Source of the DNA: Saccharopolyspora spinosa NRRL 18395
GTDB taxonomy: Bacteria; Actinomycetota; Actinomycetes; Mycobacteriales; Pseudonocardiaceae
Length of the DNA stretch: 64,000 nucleotides
Direction: 5' to 3'
Assembly (NCBI RefSeq): GCF_000194155.1
Contig: NZ_GL877884.1
Span: forward strand, 86,134 to 150,133
Shown: positions 18,847-27,144 of the stretch, in pieces
How positions within the stretch are numbered: position 1 is the first letter of the stretch
Layout of the letters: the number at the start of each line of letters is the position of its first letter
Notes under the pieces: model-generated
Database searches by the model: none
What the model saw: only the letters and a program-made list of their open reading frames with translations
Told to the model about the DNA's origin: nothing
Program-made: the position numbers and the translations under genes

Positions 18847-19086
18847 GTGCGCAACAACGACCGTCGCAGCTACCGCCGCAAGCCCAACCTCCTCCAGCGC
18901 GAAGGCGTCGTCCAGGTGGACTGGAAGGACACCTCGCTGCTGCGCAAGTTCATCTCCGACCGGGGCAAGATCCGCTCCCGGCGCGTCACCGGCCTGACCA
19001 CGCAGGAGCAGCGCGACGTGGCGAAGGCGATCAAGAACGCCCGCGAGATGGCGCTCCTCCCGTACCCGTCGAACGGCCGCAAATGA
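18847..19086 (+). CDS. rpsR: 30S ribosomal protein S18
   Basis: A 79-residue S18 paralogue (VDWKDTSLLRKFISDRGKI, then SRRVTGLTTQEQRDVAKAIK) without cysteines. It starts at GTG 3 bp after the S14 stop and closes the forward low-zinc operon rpmB-rpmG-rpsN-rpsR. Confidence 0.9.
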   Translation: MRNNDRRSYRRKPNLLQREGVVQVDWKDTSLLRKFISDRGKIRSRRVTGLTTQEQRDVAKAIKNAREMALLPYPSNGRK

Positions 19087-19217
19087 GGCGTTCGCCCAGG
19101 TGAACGGCCGTGACTGCGGTGGGTGCTGTAGAGGCTGTGCTGGAACTCGTTCTGTGTGGACGTTCCGCTGGCTGCCCAGCGGGACCGACCTGGTTCCGCC
19201 TCGCCAATCGGGGTGAA

Positions 19218-19264
19218 GCGAACGGACTGTTCACGTCGGTATGCGATACGAACGGTCCGTTCGC
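19218..19264. repeat. second pair of GAACGG(A/T)CCGTTC palindromes spaced 30 bp
   Basis: GCGAACGGACTGTTCAC (one arm imperfect) and ACGAACGGTCCGTTCGC have centres at 19,226 and 19,256, again 30 bp apart. The rest of the 343-bp gap between rpsR and bluB shows no coding sequence. The two pairs bracket the low-zinc ribosomal locus. Confidence 0.7.
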
Positions 19265-19429
19265 TTCACCCAGAACCCTCCAAAACTGCCTCTACAGCCC
19301 CAAAAAGCACTCACGGGCCATGACCAGGCAAACGTCGTCCCGCTGCCTCGTTCGATAGCAGGTGCTACGGGCGGCCGGCGCCGGTGCCCCTCGCGCCGTT
19401 GCCCCAGCGGCGCGGCAGGATGGACGGCG

Positions 19430-20110
19430 ATGACGATCGCCGGACGAGCCCCGAAGTTGACCGACACCGCCCCCGCCGCCGACCTCTACGACGTGATCAA
19501 CCGCCGCCGCGACGTGCGCCGCGGGTTCACCGGCGGCGAACTCCCCGACCCCGTGCTGCGCCGCGTGCTGACCGCCGCGCACAGCGCGCCCAGCGTCGGC
19601 CTGTCCCAACCGTGGGACTTCGTACTCGTCCGCGACGACGCCACCCGCCGCTCCTTCCGCGAGCACGTGCTGGCCGAACGCAGCGTGTTCGCCGCCCAGC
19701 TCGACGGGGAACGCGCCGAGACCTTCGCCAAGATCAAGGTCGAGGGCATCGTGGAGTCCTCGCTGGGCGTCGCCGTCACCTACGACCCGAACCGCGGCGC
19801 ACCCCAGGTGCTCGGCCGCCACGCAATCGCTGACGCCGGCCTGTACTCGGTGTGCCTGGCCATCCAGAACCTGTGGCTGGCCGCCACCGCCGAAGGCCTG
19901 GGCGTCGGTTGGGTCAGCTTCTACCGCGAGGAGTTCCTCCGCCGCCTGCTGGGCATTCCGCAGGGGGTGCGTCCGGTGGCATGGTTGTGTGTGGGACCGG
20001 TGCGAGCCCTGGCCGACACACCTGACTTGGAACGCCACGGCTGGCGGCAGCGGTTGCCGCTGGAGCAGGTCGTCCACTACGACAAGTACGGCCACGGTCA
20101 CAACCGGTAG
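19430..20110 (+). CDS. bluB: 5,6-dimethylbenzimidazole synthase
   Basis: A 226-residue nitroreductase-fold protein. It has the BluB features NRRRDVRRGF at the N-terminus, APSVGLSQPWDF, and AEGLGVGWVSFYRE near the C-terminus. The enzyme fragments FMN to make the lower ligand of cobalamin. A start at 19,430 follows GGCAGGATGGACGG. No cobalamin genes surround it, so it appears to be a single gene here. Confidence 0.82.
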   Translation: MTIAGRAPKLTDTAPAADLYDVINRRRDVRRGFTGGELPDPVLRRVLTAAHSAPSVGLSQPWDFVLVRDDATRRSFREHVLAERSVFAAQLDGERAETFAKIKVEGIVESSLGVAVTYDPNRGAPQVLGRHAIADAGLYSVCLAIQNLWLAATAEGLGVGWVSFYREEFLRRLLGIPQGVRPVAWLCVGPVRALADTPDLERHGWRQRLPLEQVVHYDKYGHGHNR

Positions 20111-20155
20111 CCTGTAGGCCACGAAAACCGCTCCGACACGCGGTTCCCCTACTAG

Positions 20156-21682
20156 GTGCGCTCCAGCGAGGACGCGGTGCAGCAGGATGATCCGCTGATG
20201 GTCGGCCACCTGCCGGCCCAAGACCGCCACGTGCGGTTGTTGCTGGACTCCGGCCGTTTCGCCGAGGCCAACGCGGCGTTCGACGAGCTGCTCGCGGCCG
20301 GGGCGAACCACGTCGACGAGCAGTGGATCCGGCCCACCGTGCTGGTGCACCGGGCCTCGGTGGCGTGGCGCTTGGAGCGCATCCCGCTCGCCCTGGAGCT
20401 GATCGCCGAGGGCTGGACCGACCTGGACGTGGACCGCCCCGAGGGCGCGGCGGCCGCCCACACGATAAGCATGCTCGGCTACCTGTTGGACACAATCGGC
20501 CACCGCGGCCCGGCGCTGAAACTGATGGCGCTCTCCGTGCAGATCGCCCGCGAGTCCGGTGACCAGGCGGCGCTGGCGCACTGCCTGAGCAGGGAGGGCA
20601 ACGCGCGGGTGTTCCGCGCCGTCACCCGTCCGGACGACTCGGGGGCGGCGCAGTTCGCGTTGGCCCGCAGCCTCTTCGACGAGTCGCAGGCGCTGTCCAA
20701 GCCGGGGCAAGTGAAGCGCTCGGCGCTGGCCGGTTTCGCGCGGGCGCTGGCCGGTGTCGGCGACACGGCAGCCGCGGAAAAGGCCGCCCTGCAGGCGCTG
20801 GCGCTGGGGCGGGCCGCCGACGACTGGTACACGGCGTCGGTGGCGAACTGGGTGCTGGCGGTGGTGCGCCGCGACCAGGGCCGCCTGGAGGAGGCCCGGA
20901 CGTTCGCCAGCCGCGCACTGGACGGCGCCGAAACGATCCGCGACACCATGCTGATGATGCAGTTCTCCCTCGACCTGGCGGCGATCTGCGAGGAGCTGTC
21001 CGACCCGGTCGGCGAATCCGCCGCGCTGCGGCGAACGGTCGCCGCGGGCAGCACGGCCGTGGACGTGCTGCAGGAGGGCTTGGGGCAGGCCTTGGAGCAG
21101 CGCCGCGTGGCGGTGCAGGCGCAGCGCATGGCGGTGGCCGCGCAGGAAGCCGCGCTACGCGACCCGCTGACCGGTCTGACCAACCGGCTCGGTCTGGAGC
21201 GGCGCGCGCCCATGCTGCTCGAGAGCACCGCCGCGGCCGGGCGGGTGCCGTGGCTGTTGCTGCTGGACGTGGACTGGTTCAAGGACGTCAACGACCTCGC
21301 AGGCCACACCGCGGGCGACGTCGTGCTCCAGGAAGTCGCGCAGCTGCTGCGCCGCGAATGCCGCGCCGACGACCTGCTCTGCCGGTGGGCAGGCGACGAG
21401 TTCGTGGTGCTGCTCGTCGACGCCTCCGAGGAATCCCGCGACGCCGGGCCGATCGTCGCCGAACGGATCCGCGCCGCGGTGCACCGGCACGACTGGCAGC
21501 TGGTGCTCGGGTGGACGACGAGGCCGCCGACGGTGAGCATCGGGGTCGCGGCGGGCCCGGCGAACCTGGAGCACCTGTTCGCCGCCGCCGACATCGCGCT
21601 GTACCGGGCGAAGCGGGCCGGACGCAACCGCTGGGAGATCGACGGCGACCGGCCGACCGCGGACCGGTCGACCGCGGGTTGA
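20156..21682 (+). CDS. TPR-GGDEF diguanylate cyclase
   Basis: A 508-residue cytosolic protein starting at GTG. Residues ~20-320 form TPR-like helical repeats. The C-terminal GGDEF domain has DPLTGLTNR, the metal segment LLLDVDWFKDVND and the active-site variant AGDEF. An inhibitory-site RxxD (RADD) lies exactly five residues before AGDEF. It probably makes c-di-GMP with product inhibition; the TPR part would bind a partner. Confidence 0.83.
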   Translation: MRSSEDAVQQDDPLMVGHLPAQDRHVRLLLDSGRFAEANAAFDELLAAGANHVDEQWIRPTVLVHRASVAWRLERIPLALELIAEGWTDLDVDRPEGAAAAHTISMLGYLLDTIGHRGPALKLMALSVQIARESGDQAALAHCLSREGNARVFRAVTRPDDSGAAQFALARSLFDESQALSKPGQVKRSALAGFARALAGVGDTAAAEKAALQALALGRAADDWYTASVANWVLAVVRRDQGRLEEARTFASRALDGAETIRDTMLMMQFSLDLAAICEELSDPVGESAALRRTVAAGSTAVDVLQEGLGQALEQRRVAVQAQRMAVAAQEAALRDPLTGLTNRLGLERRAPMLLESTAAAGRVPWLLLLDVDWFKDVNDLAGHTAGDVVLQEVAQLLRRECRADDLLCRWAGDEFVVLLVDASEESRDAGPIVAERIRAAVHRHDWQLVLGWTTRPPTVSIGVAAGPANLEHLFAAADIALYRAKRAGRNRWEIDGDRPTADRSTAG

Positions 21683-21783
21683 GGCGGATCCGGCTCGGTT
21701 AGGATCGGTCGCCGTGCCCACCACGCTGCGCCCAGATGGCGGCGGATTTCCCCTGCGCAGCAAGGTAGAATCGATGATCGACG

Positions 21784-21839
21784 CGGGAAGCCGGGAAGCC
21801 GGGAAGCCGGGAAGCCGGGAAGCCCGGAAGCCCGGAAGC
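21784..21839. repeat. octanucleotide tandem repeat (7 units)
   Basis: Five CGGGAAGC units and two CCGGAAGC units follow in tandem. The array ends 14 bp before the ATG of the next gene. The unit number could vary and change spacing to the promoter or start of the downstream gene. Confidence 0.85.
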
Positions 21840-21853
21840 CGCTGGTGGCGGCC

Positions 21854-23014
21854 ATGTCCGCTGAGCCGGGCAGGGCGGGGCGCTGGGACTCCGCGCCGGT
21901 GCTGCGCCGGATCCTCGGCGTCGTGAGAACTCTGACCGCGTTGGACCGCCTGTTGGACGTGCTCCCGGTGCTCGCGGACGACATGCGGGTGGAGACCCGC
22001 TTCGCGGTGGCGGCAGGATCTGAGTTCGCCGCGAACCTCGCCGACGAGCTGCACCGCTCGCAGGCGCAGGTCGTGGACTGGGAGCAGGCCATCGGCAAGG
22101 ACTTCGACTTCGCGATCTCGCCGAGCGGCAACGGCCCGCTGCACGAGCTGGACGTCCCGGTGCTGACGCTGCCGCACGGCGCCGGGCACCACAAGCTCCG
22201 CGCCACGGAAACCGGTGTAGCAGAGGAAGTTTCGGGCCTTTCCACCGCCCAGCTGATGCACGAGGGACGGGTGGTCCCGGCGGTGGTCGGCCTCTCGCAC
22301 CCGAGCCAACTGGCCGAGCTGCGGCGCAGCTGCCCGGAAGCGGTCCCGCGCGCCGAGGTGATCGGCGACCCCTGCTTCGCGCGCCTCCAGGTCAGCCTGC
22401 CGATGCGCGAACAGTACCGCGCAGCCCTCGGCACCGGCCCGCGAAAACTGGTGGTCCTGGCCTCAACCTGGGGCCCGCATTCGCTGTTCCGCCAACAAGG
22501 CGGGCTGGCGCAACAGTTGGTCGCCGCGCTACCCGCCGACTACCAGGTGGCGCTGGTGCTGCACCCGAACGTCTGGAGCAGGCATGGCGGCCTGCAGCTC
22601 GAAACCTGGCTGCGGACGGCCCTCCGCAACGGGCTCGTCCTGGTTCCAAGGCTGCGCAAGTGGCAGGCCGCGCTGGTCGCCGCGGACGTGGTCGTCTCCG
22701 ATCACGGGTCGCTGTCGTTCTACGCTGCCGCGCTGGGAAAACCGCTGCTCCTGGCGGCTTTCGGCACCGACGAGGTGGTGCCCGGCTCCCCGATGGCGCT
22801 GCTGGGAGGACGAGCGGAACGCCTGGACCCGGCCGGGGACGTGCGGGCGCAGATCGATGCGGCGAGGCCGGTCCCGGATCATCAGCAGCTCGCCGACCTG
22901 GCCTTCCACGACAACCCCTACCAGCACCTTCGCGAGCTGATCTACCGGCGGCTGGAACTCCCGGAGCCGCCGTGGCCTGCCCGTCCGGAGCCGGTGGGGC
23001 TGTTCCACTCGTGA
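21854..23014 (+). CDS. GT-B-fold, glycerophosphotransferase-like protein
   Basis: A 386-residue protein starting MSAEPGRAGRW; a GTG three codons earlier is also possible. The segment ALVAADVVVSDHGSLSFYAA followed by LGKPLLLAAF resembles the nucleotide-binding loop of CDP-glycerol glycerophosphotransferases and related GT-B enzymes. LTLPHGAGHH and ASTWGPHSLF fit the same fold. No membrane helix is seen. The substrate cannot be told. Its ribosome-binding region is the octanucleotide repeat array. Confidence 0.4.
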   Translation: MSAEPGRAGRWDSAPVLRRILGVVRTLTALDRLLDVLPVLADDMRVETRFAVAAGSEFAANLADELHRSQAQVVDWEQAIGKDFDFAISPSGNGPLHELDVPVLTLPHGAGHHKLRATETGVAEEVSGLSTAQLMHEGRVVPAVVGLSHPSQLAELRRSCPEAVPRAEVIGDPCFARLQVSLPMREQYRAALGTGPRKLVVLASTWGPHSLFRQQGGLAQQLVAALPADYQVALVLHPNVWSRHGGLQLETWLRTALRNGLVLVPRLRKWQAALVAADVVVSDHGSLSFYAAALGKPLLLAAFGTDEVVPGSPMALLGGRAERLDPAGDVRAQIDAARPVPDHQQLADLAFHDNPYQHLRELIYRRLELPEPPWPARPEPVGLFHS

Positions 23015-23039
23015 GTGGTCGTTCCGGTAACGATCACTC
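23013..23039. terminator. hairpin spanning the stops of convergent genes
   Basis: GAGTGGTCGTT pairs with AACGATCACTC (one G:T) around a 5-base loop. It overlaps the stop codons of the GT-B-like gene (forward) and the NB-ARC gene (reverse). It is a plausible shared terminator although no long T run follows. Confidence 0.5.
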
Positions 23040-25076
23040 GCGATCGAGCTTGCGCTGCACCCGCTCCGCCTTCGGGCTCTGCGCCTGCTCGTAGATCGCC
23101 AGCGCCTCGTCCAGGCAGTCCCGCGCACCCGGCTGCCCGGTCGCGGTCAGCGAGTCGGCGAGCAGTTCCAACGGCTCGGCGAGGTCGAAGGATGCCTGCC
23201 GCTCCCGAGTCGCGGCAATGGCGTCCTGGAGCAGCGCGAGGGCCTGCTCATGCTGGCCGAGCGCCTGGTGCGCCCGAGCCGCGGCGACCCTGATCTGTCC
23301 AGGAGTCCGCTTGTCCTCGGGGAATTCCGCGATCCGCTCCAGGGCGGCGCGCAACAGCTCCAAGGCCTCGCCGTGGCGGCCGAGCCCGGAAAACGACTTG
23401 CCCATCAGGTATTCCTGCAGCGCCATGCCGCGACGGCGCCCCAACTCCTCGTTGAGCCGCCGCGACCGCTCGAAATTCCCGACTGCCCCGTCGAATTCGC
23501 CGAGCGCGTGCATCACCTTGCCCTGGAATTCCAGGGCAGAAGCCAGGATCCGCCGATGCCCGGCTCGCTCCGCCACGGCGACGGCCTGCGCGCATTCCTC
23601 CTGCGCTTCGGCGAGCTCGTCGCACTCCATCAGCAGCTGCCCGCGCAGGCACCGCATCCGGGACTCCGCGACGGGCTCCTCGATCTCCCGTGCGCACTTG
23701 ATGGCCAGTTCCAAAGCCCGCAACGTGTCGGAATAGTGCTTGTGCTGGTTGTGCAGCGCCCACAATGGACCGTCGCAGAGCGCGATCACGTCGACGCGCA
23801 AACCACTTTCTTCTGCCAACCGGACTATGCCGAGCAGGTTGACCCGCTCCCGCTCCAGCCACTCCAGCGCTTCTTCCCGGGTGGCGAAGGGGTTTTCCCC
23901 GGCGACGTCGTCGTCCACGACGCGGAGGCGGCTCGGCTCCATCACCATCCGGTCGGCGAAGGCGCCCTGCAACCGATACCAACCGACGAGGCGCCGCAGC
24001 GCATCGTCGCGCTTCGCGGCGCCGAGCGCCCGCACGGCTTCGGAGGAGGCGTGCTCGTCCACGAGGTCGTGGAGCAGGTACTGCTCTTGATCGTTCTCTT
24101 CCACCAGACAAGTCCTGTGCAACTCGGCGAGACGGGATTCGGCGTCGATCTCAGCCAGATCGGCTAACGCCGCCACCGCCCCGGCCGAGAACACGGGGCC
24201 CGGGAACACGCCCAGCCACGCGTACAGTTCCTTCTCGGTCGCCTGGAGCTCCCCAACCGCGAGATCCAGGGCCGAGAAGACCGTGTGGAAGTGCTTCCGC
24301 CGCCGACCGGAGAGCTCCCGGACCGCCCGCGCGATGCTCCAAGACGCCCGCCGCTGCAAAAGACCGGCGACGACGCGCAACGCGATCGGCAACCCGCCGC
24401 ACTGATCCACGAGCTCCGCCGCAGCGGCGGGCTCAGCGTCGACCCGCGCCCGCAGCCCGTTCCACCTCAGGTAGTCGAGGGCATGCGGCGGCTCGAGCGC
24501 GGTCAGCCGAATCGGGCGAACCCCGTCCGGAACCAGGTCGGCGGCATCTTCTCGGGCCGTGCACAGCACGAGGCTGTCCGCCGAGGCGGGCAGCAACTTC
24601 TCGATCTCCCGCAGGTCAGCCACGTCGTCGAAGAAGAACAGCAGCTTCCGGCCCTTGGTCCTGCTGCGCAGCAGGACGATCTTGTCATCCGTCGCCAGCG
24701 GGATCCGGTCACCGTCAACGCCCAGCGAACGCAAGCAGTGCTCGGCGGCCTCGTCGAGGCTCCGCCGCCCAAGGTCGAAGTCGAACACCACCTGGCCGTC
24801 CTCGAACGCCCCGATCACCCGGTGCGACCAGTAGGTGCCCAGCGCGCTCTTGCCGACCCCGTTGATCCCGCTGATCACCACGCACCCGGCCCGAGCACCA
24901 CGCCGCTCGGCCAACAGCGCGTCGAGCGCTTCGCGCTCCGGCTCCCGATCGACGAAGTTGACCGGCTCCGCAGACAGCTGCCCCGGCGGCACCTGCTCCT
25001 CGTGGAAGTGCACGTGGCCGTGAACGGCCCCGATCTGCACGAGGTTGCGCACCGAACCGCTGTTCTCGTTGCCCAT
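23034..25076 (-). CDS. NB-ARC/TPR STAND ATPase with RHIM-like N-terminal motif
   Basis: A 680-residue protein. The first ~25 residues read ENSGSVRNLVQIGAVHGHVH, a Gly/Val pattern with a Q-x-G core like the amyloid-signalling motifs (BASS, RHIM-like) reported at the ends of bacterial NLR-type proteins. The NB-ARC domain has P-loop GINGVGKSAL, Walker B LLFFFDDV and GLPIAL. Winged-helix and about eight TPR repeats form the C-terminal half. Such proteins act as signal-activated switches in regulation or immunity. The matching effector bearing the same motif is not in this window. Confidence 0.8.
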   Translation of the reverse strand: MGNENSGSVRNLVQIGAVHGHVHFHEEQVPPGQLSAEPVNFVDREPEREALDALLAERRGARAGCVVISGINGVGKSALGTYWSHRVIGAFEDGQVVFDFDLGRRSLDEAAEHCLRSLGVDGDRIPLATDDKIVLLRSRTKGRKLLFFFDDVADLREIEKLLPASADSLVLCTAREDAADLVPDGVRPIRLTALEPPHALDYLRWNGLRARVDAEPAAAAELVDQCGGLPIALRVVAGLLQRRASWSIARAVRELSGRRRKHFHTVFSALDLAVGELQATEKELYAWLGVFPGPVFSAGAVAALADLAEIDAESRLAELHRTCLVEENDQEQYLLHDLVDEHASSEAVRALGAAKRDDALRRLVGWYRLQGAFADRMVMEPSRLRVVDDDVAGENPFATREEALEWLERERVNLLGIVRLAEESGLRVDVIALCDGPLWALHNQHKHYSDTLRALELAIKCAREIEEPVAESRMRCLRGQLLMECDELAEAQEECAQAVAVAERAGHRRILASALEFQGKVMHALGEFDGAVGNFERSRRLNEELGRRRGMALQEYLMGKSFSGLGRHGEALELLRAALERIAEFPEDKRTPGQIRVAAARAHQALGQHEQALALLQDAIAATRERQASFDLAEPLELLADSLTATGQPGARDCLDEALAIYEQAQSPKAERVQRKLDRE

Positions 25077-25218
25077 ACCCACCCCATAGGCGCCGAACGG
25101 TAACGATCACCTGACGATACGCGACGGAAGCCTGCGACCGGTGGGACGCGAGGGACGCCAACCGGGTGTCGGCAGCGAAAGGCGGTGCAGGTACGCTCCG
25201 AGACGGGTCGAAGACCAA

Positions 25219-25291
25219 GCCCTCGTAGCTCAGGGGATAGAGCACCGCTCTCCTAAAGCGGGTGTCGCAGGTTCGAATCCTGCCGGGGGCG
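25219..25291 (+). tRNA. tRNA-Arg (anticodon CCT)
   Basis: A 73-nt cloverleaf without encoded CCA. The acceptor stem is GCCCTCG/CGGGGGC. The anticodon stem CCGCT/AGCGG encloses loop CTCCTAA, giving anticodon CCT for codon AGG. Its 3' half is the integration site of the elements that follow, and the gene itself is intact. Confidence 0.95.
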
Positions 25292-25292
25292 C
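25246..25292 (+). repeat. attL of element 1 (tRNA-Arg 3' half)
   Basis: This 47-bp segment runs from the anticodon stem to one base past the tRNA end. It is repeated perfectly at 39,688-39,734, with one mismatch at 47,439-47,482 (44 bp), and with one mismatch at 51,151-51,199 (49 bp). It marks the left end of the array and leaves the tRNA complete. Confidence 0.92.
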
Positions 25293-25399
25293 AAGTTGCA
25301 ACCTGGCCCAAACGCTCCCTGACCTGCGAGAAGAGGCCAGGGAGCAGGCGGGACATTGTCCGGCTGTGTCCGGTCGTGATCCCCATCGTCCGGGTGTTC

Positions 25400-25417
25400 G
25401 TGCCAAATACGTGCCCA
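25400..25417. repeat. 18-bp direct repeat, left copy
   Basis: GTGCCAAATACGTGCCCA occurs here, 108 bp inside attL, and again at 39,598-39,615, 73 bp inside attR. Paired copies at both ends of one element suit arm-type binding sites of Int or Xis. Confidence 0.7.
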
Positions 25418-25433
25418 CGAAATCGGGAGCAGC

Positions 25434-26837
25434 TCAACCACTCGGGCGGTGGCCGAGCGCGCGCTGCACCTTGTCTCGCGCGACCTGGTCTTGCCCGTCC
25501 AGGCACTTGGCGTAGACCTGTAGCAGCACCTCGACCGAATGGCCCGCCCATTCGGCGACCTGGGCTGGGTCGACTCCGCCGTTGAGCCAGGTCGACACGG
25601 CGGCATGCCGCAGGTCGTACGGGCGGCCCGCTAGTGGGGTCGCCAGGGCCTCCTCAGCAAACGTCGCTCGGCGGGCTCGGGTCCACACCCGGTTCCATGT
25701 GATCGACGGAACCTCGCGCCCGTCCTCGCCGCGAAACAGCCGACCGTCCCTCGCCACCCCGTACTTGGCCAGGTGCTCACGGAGGATCTTCGTCAGCTCC
25801 GGGGGGCACGGAACATGCCGCCCTTCCCCGCGGGGTCGATGTTTCAGGCCGCGCCGGTCGCGAGGCTGGCCGGCGTCCGTCCAGCTGCTGCCTGCGTGCG
25901 GTGCGGCGTCTTCGATGTAGATCTCGCCCCAGCCGTAGACCCAGTCGTTCTTGGCCTCCGACCATGTCGGCTCCGGGAGCTTCAGGAAGGGCTTACGAAG
26001 GTCAACCGCCTCTTCCGGGCGAAGAGCGCCGAAATACATGCTGGCGAAGCAGGCATAGAGCTTCGGGCCGCTGCGCTTCACCTGCATCATCTCGCGCAGC
26101 AGGGTGCGTACTTGCACCGGATTCGGAACTCGCCGCCGGTCGATCGTCCGTGAGGGCTTAGGTGCCGCCCACTCGATCTCTCTCAGCGGGTTCGAGTGCA
26201 GCAGCTCCATCTTCACGGCATGTTTCAACATGTTTGACACGATCATTCGCCGTTGACGCGCAACGGATTTGGCGCTCGGCTTGCCATCGAGTCGGGTGAC
26301 CGTCGCGTTGTGGAGCGCCTGTGCCGTCACCGGCCTCATTACGTACGTGAGCGGATACGAGTTCCGCTCGATCCAGGACAGCGCCTTTGCGATGTGGTCC
26401 GGCTTGTCCTCGCGCTCCCTCTTGGAGAGGTTGAAGGCCCACCCCAACGCCGAACGGATCGTTGCGTCATCGGGCTTTCCGTTGCTGTCCTTGAGCATGA
26501 CCGGAGTTGCCGCAGTAAGCGCCTCCGCGATAGTCCGACGATATGTCGCTGCCGCCTGGGGCCACTTCATGGCGACGTAGTCGAGAGCGAGGGCGTAGAA
26601 GTTGATTTCCTGCTTCGGTCGTTCCATCGAGACTGGCAAGCCGGTGTCAGTGCGGAATGCTTCGCCCTCACTGGCTGCCGAAACCAGTTTCGATCGGAAG
26701 CTCTTTGCGAGCGTGCTGTTTGCGAACGGCCTCTTGAACGGCTCTTTTTCGACTCGCCACCGTACGTAGTAGGTGTTTCCACGCTTGCCCCGGTAAACCC
26801 AGGTCTTGTGAATCTTCACGTTGTAAGAGGTGTACAT
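25434..26837 (-). CDS. int: tyrosine-recombinase integrase of element 1
   Basis: A 467-residue site-specific recombinase. The catalytic residues are visible: Arg in FGALRPEEAVDL, the YDLRHAAVSTWL box, His in WAGHSVEVLL and the nucleophile Tyr in LLQVYAKCL. The N-terminal arm- and core-binding part has the usual helical character. Its stop lies 141 bp from attL. Its ATG overlaps the stop of xis (ATGA), so both come from one transcript. It should act on the tRNA-Arg core repeats. Confidence 0.9.
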   Translation of the reverse strand: MYTSYNVKIHKTWVYRGKRGNTYYVRWRVEKEPFKRPFANSTLAKSFRSKLVSAASEGEAFRTDTGLPVSMERPKQEINFYALALDYVAMKWPQAAATYRRTIAEALTAATPVMLKDSNGKPDDATIRSALGWAFNLSKREREDKPDHIAKALSWIERNSYPLTYVMRPVTAQALHNATVTRLDGKPSAKSVARQRRMIVSNMLKHAVKMELLHSNPLREIEWAAPKPSRTIDRRRVPNPVQVRTLLREMMQVKRSGPKLYACFASMYFGALRPEEAVDLRKPFLKLPEPTWSEAKNDWVYGWGEIYIEDAAPHAGSSWTDAGQPRDRRGLKHRPRGEGRHVPCPPELTKILREHLAKYGVARDGRLFRGEDGREVPSITWNRVWTRARRATFAEEALATPLAGRPYDLRHAAVSTWLNGGVDPAQVAEWAGHSVEVLLQVYAKCLDGQDQVARDKVQRALGHRPSG

Positions 26838-27028
26838 CAGGCGGCATCCTCAAGGTCGTTAAGCCACTTTTCGAAGTCAGTTCGGCGAATCCGCAGCGAT
26901 CCGTTGGGCAACCGCACGCACGGCGGTCCCTGTTCTTTCGCTCGCCAGTCGTAGAAAGTGCTGCGCGCAATGCCCAGCTCGTCGCACACCTCGGGAACCT
27001 TCAGATAGTTTCCGCTGCGCTTGACCAT
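26837..27028 (-). CDS. xis: excisionase (helix-turn-helix)
   Basis: A 63-residue MerR-like HTH protein: YLKVPEVCDELGIARSTFYD, then RLPNGSLRIRRTDFEKWL. This is the standard AICE excisionase form. It lies directly upstream of int with a 1-codon overlap. It would bend attachment-site DNA and favour excision. Confidence 0.85.
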   Translation of the reverse strand: MVKRSGNYLKVPEVCDELGIARSTFYDWRAKEQGPPCVRLPNGSLRIRRTDFEKWLNDLEDAA

Positions 27029-27063
27029 TACTACCTCCTTCGTTCGAGGGGAAGTTGGGATCC

Positions 27064-27144
27064 GTGTCCCCGAGGTGTCCCCGGGTTTCAGATGCTGTTT
27101 TGGCTGTTCAGAAGAGGTTCGGGGACAGCGGGGACGTCGGGGAC
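27064..27144. repeat. GTCCCC iteron cluster, left (partly inside the rep gene)
   Basis: Forward copies of GTGTCCCC start at 27,064 and 27,075. Reverse copies (GGGGAC) start at 27,121, 27,130 and 27,139, exactly 9 bp apart. The last three lie in the 3' end of the helicase gene and encode its SPTSPLSP tail. A similar cluster is found at 39,192-39,266. Confidence 0.65.

Noticed and set aside
21784..21839. CRISPR-like array
   Set aside because: The units are 8 bp in direct tandem with no spacers; it is a simple repeat.
20479..22434. 651-codon reverse open frame opposite the GGDEF and GT-B-like genes
   Set aside because: Ser/Arg-rich translation spanning two real forward genes and the octanucleotide repeat; no domain.
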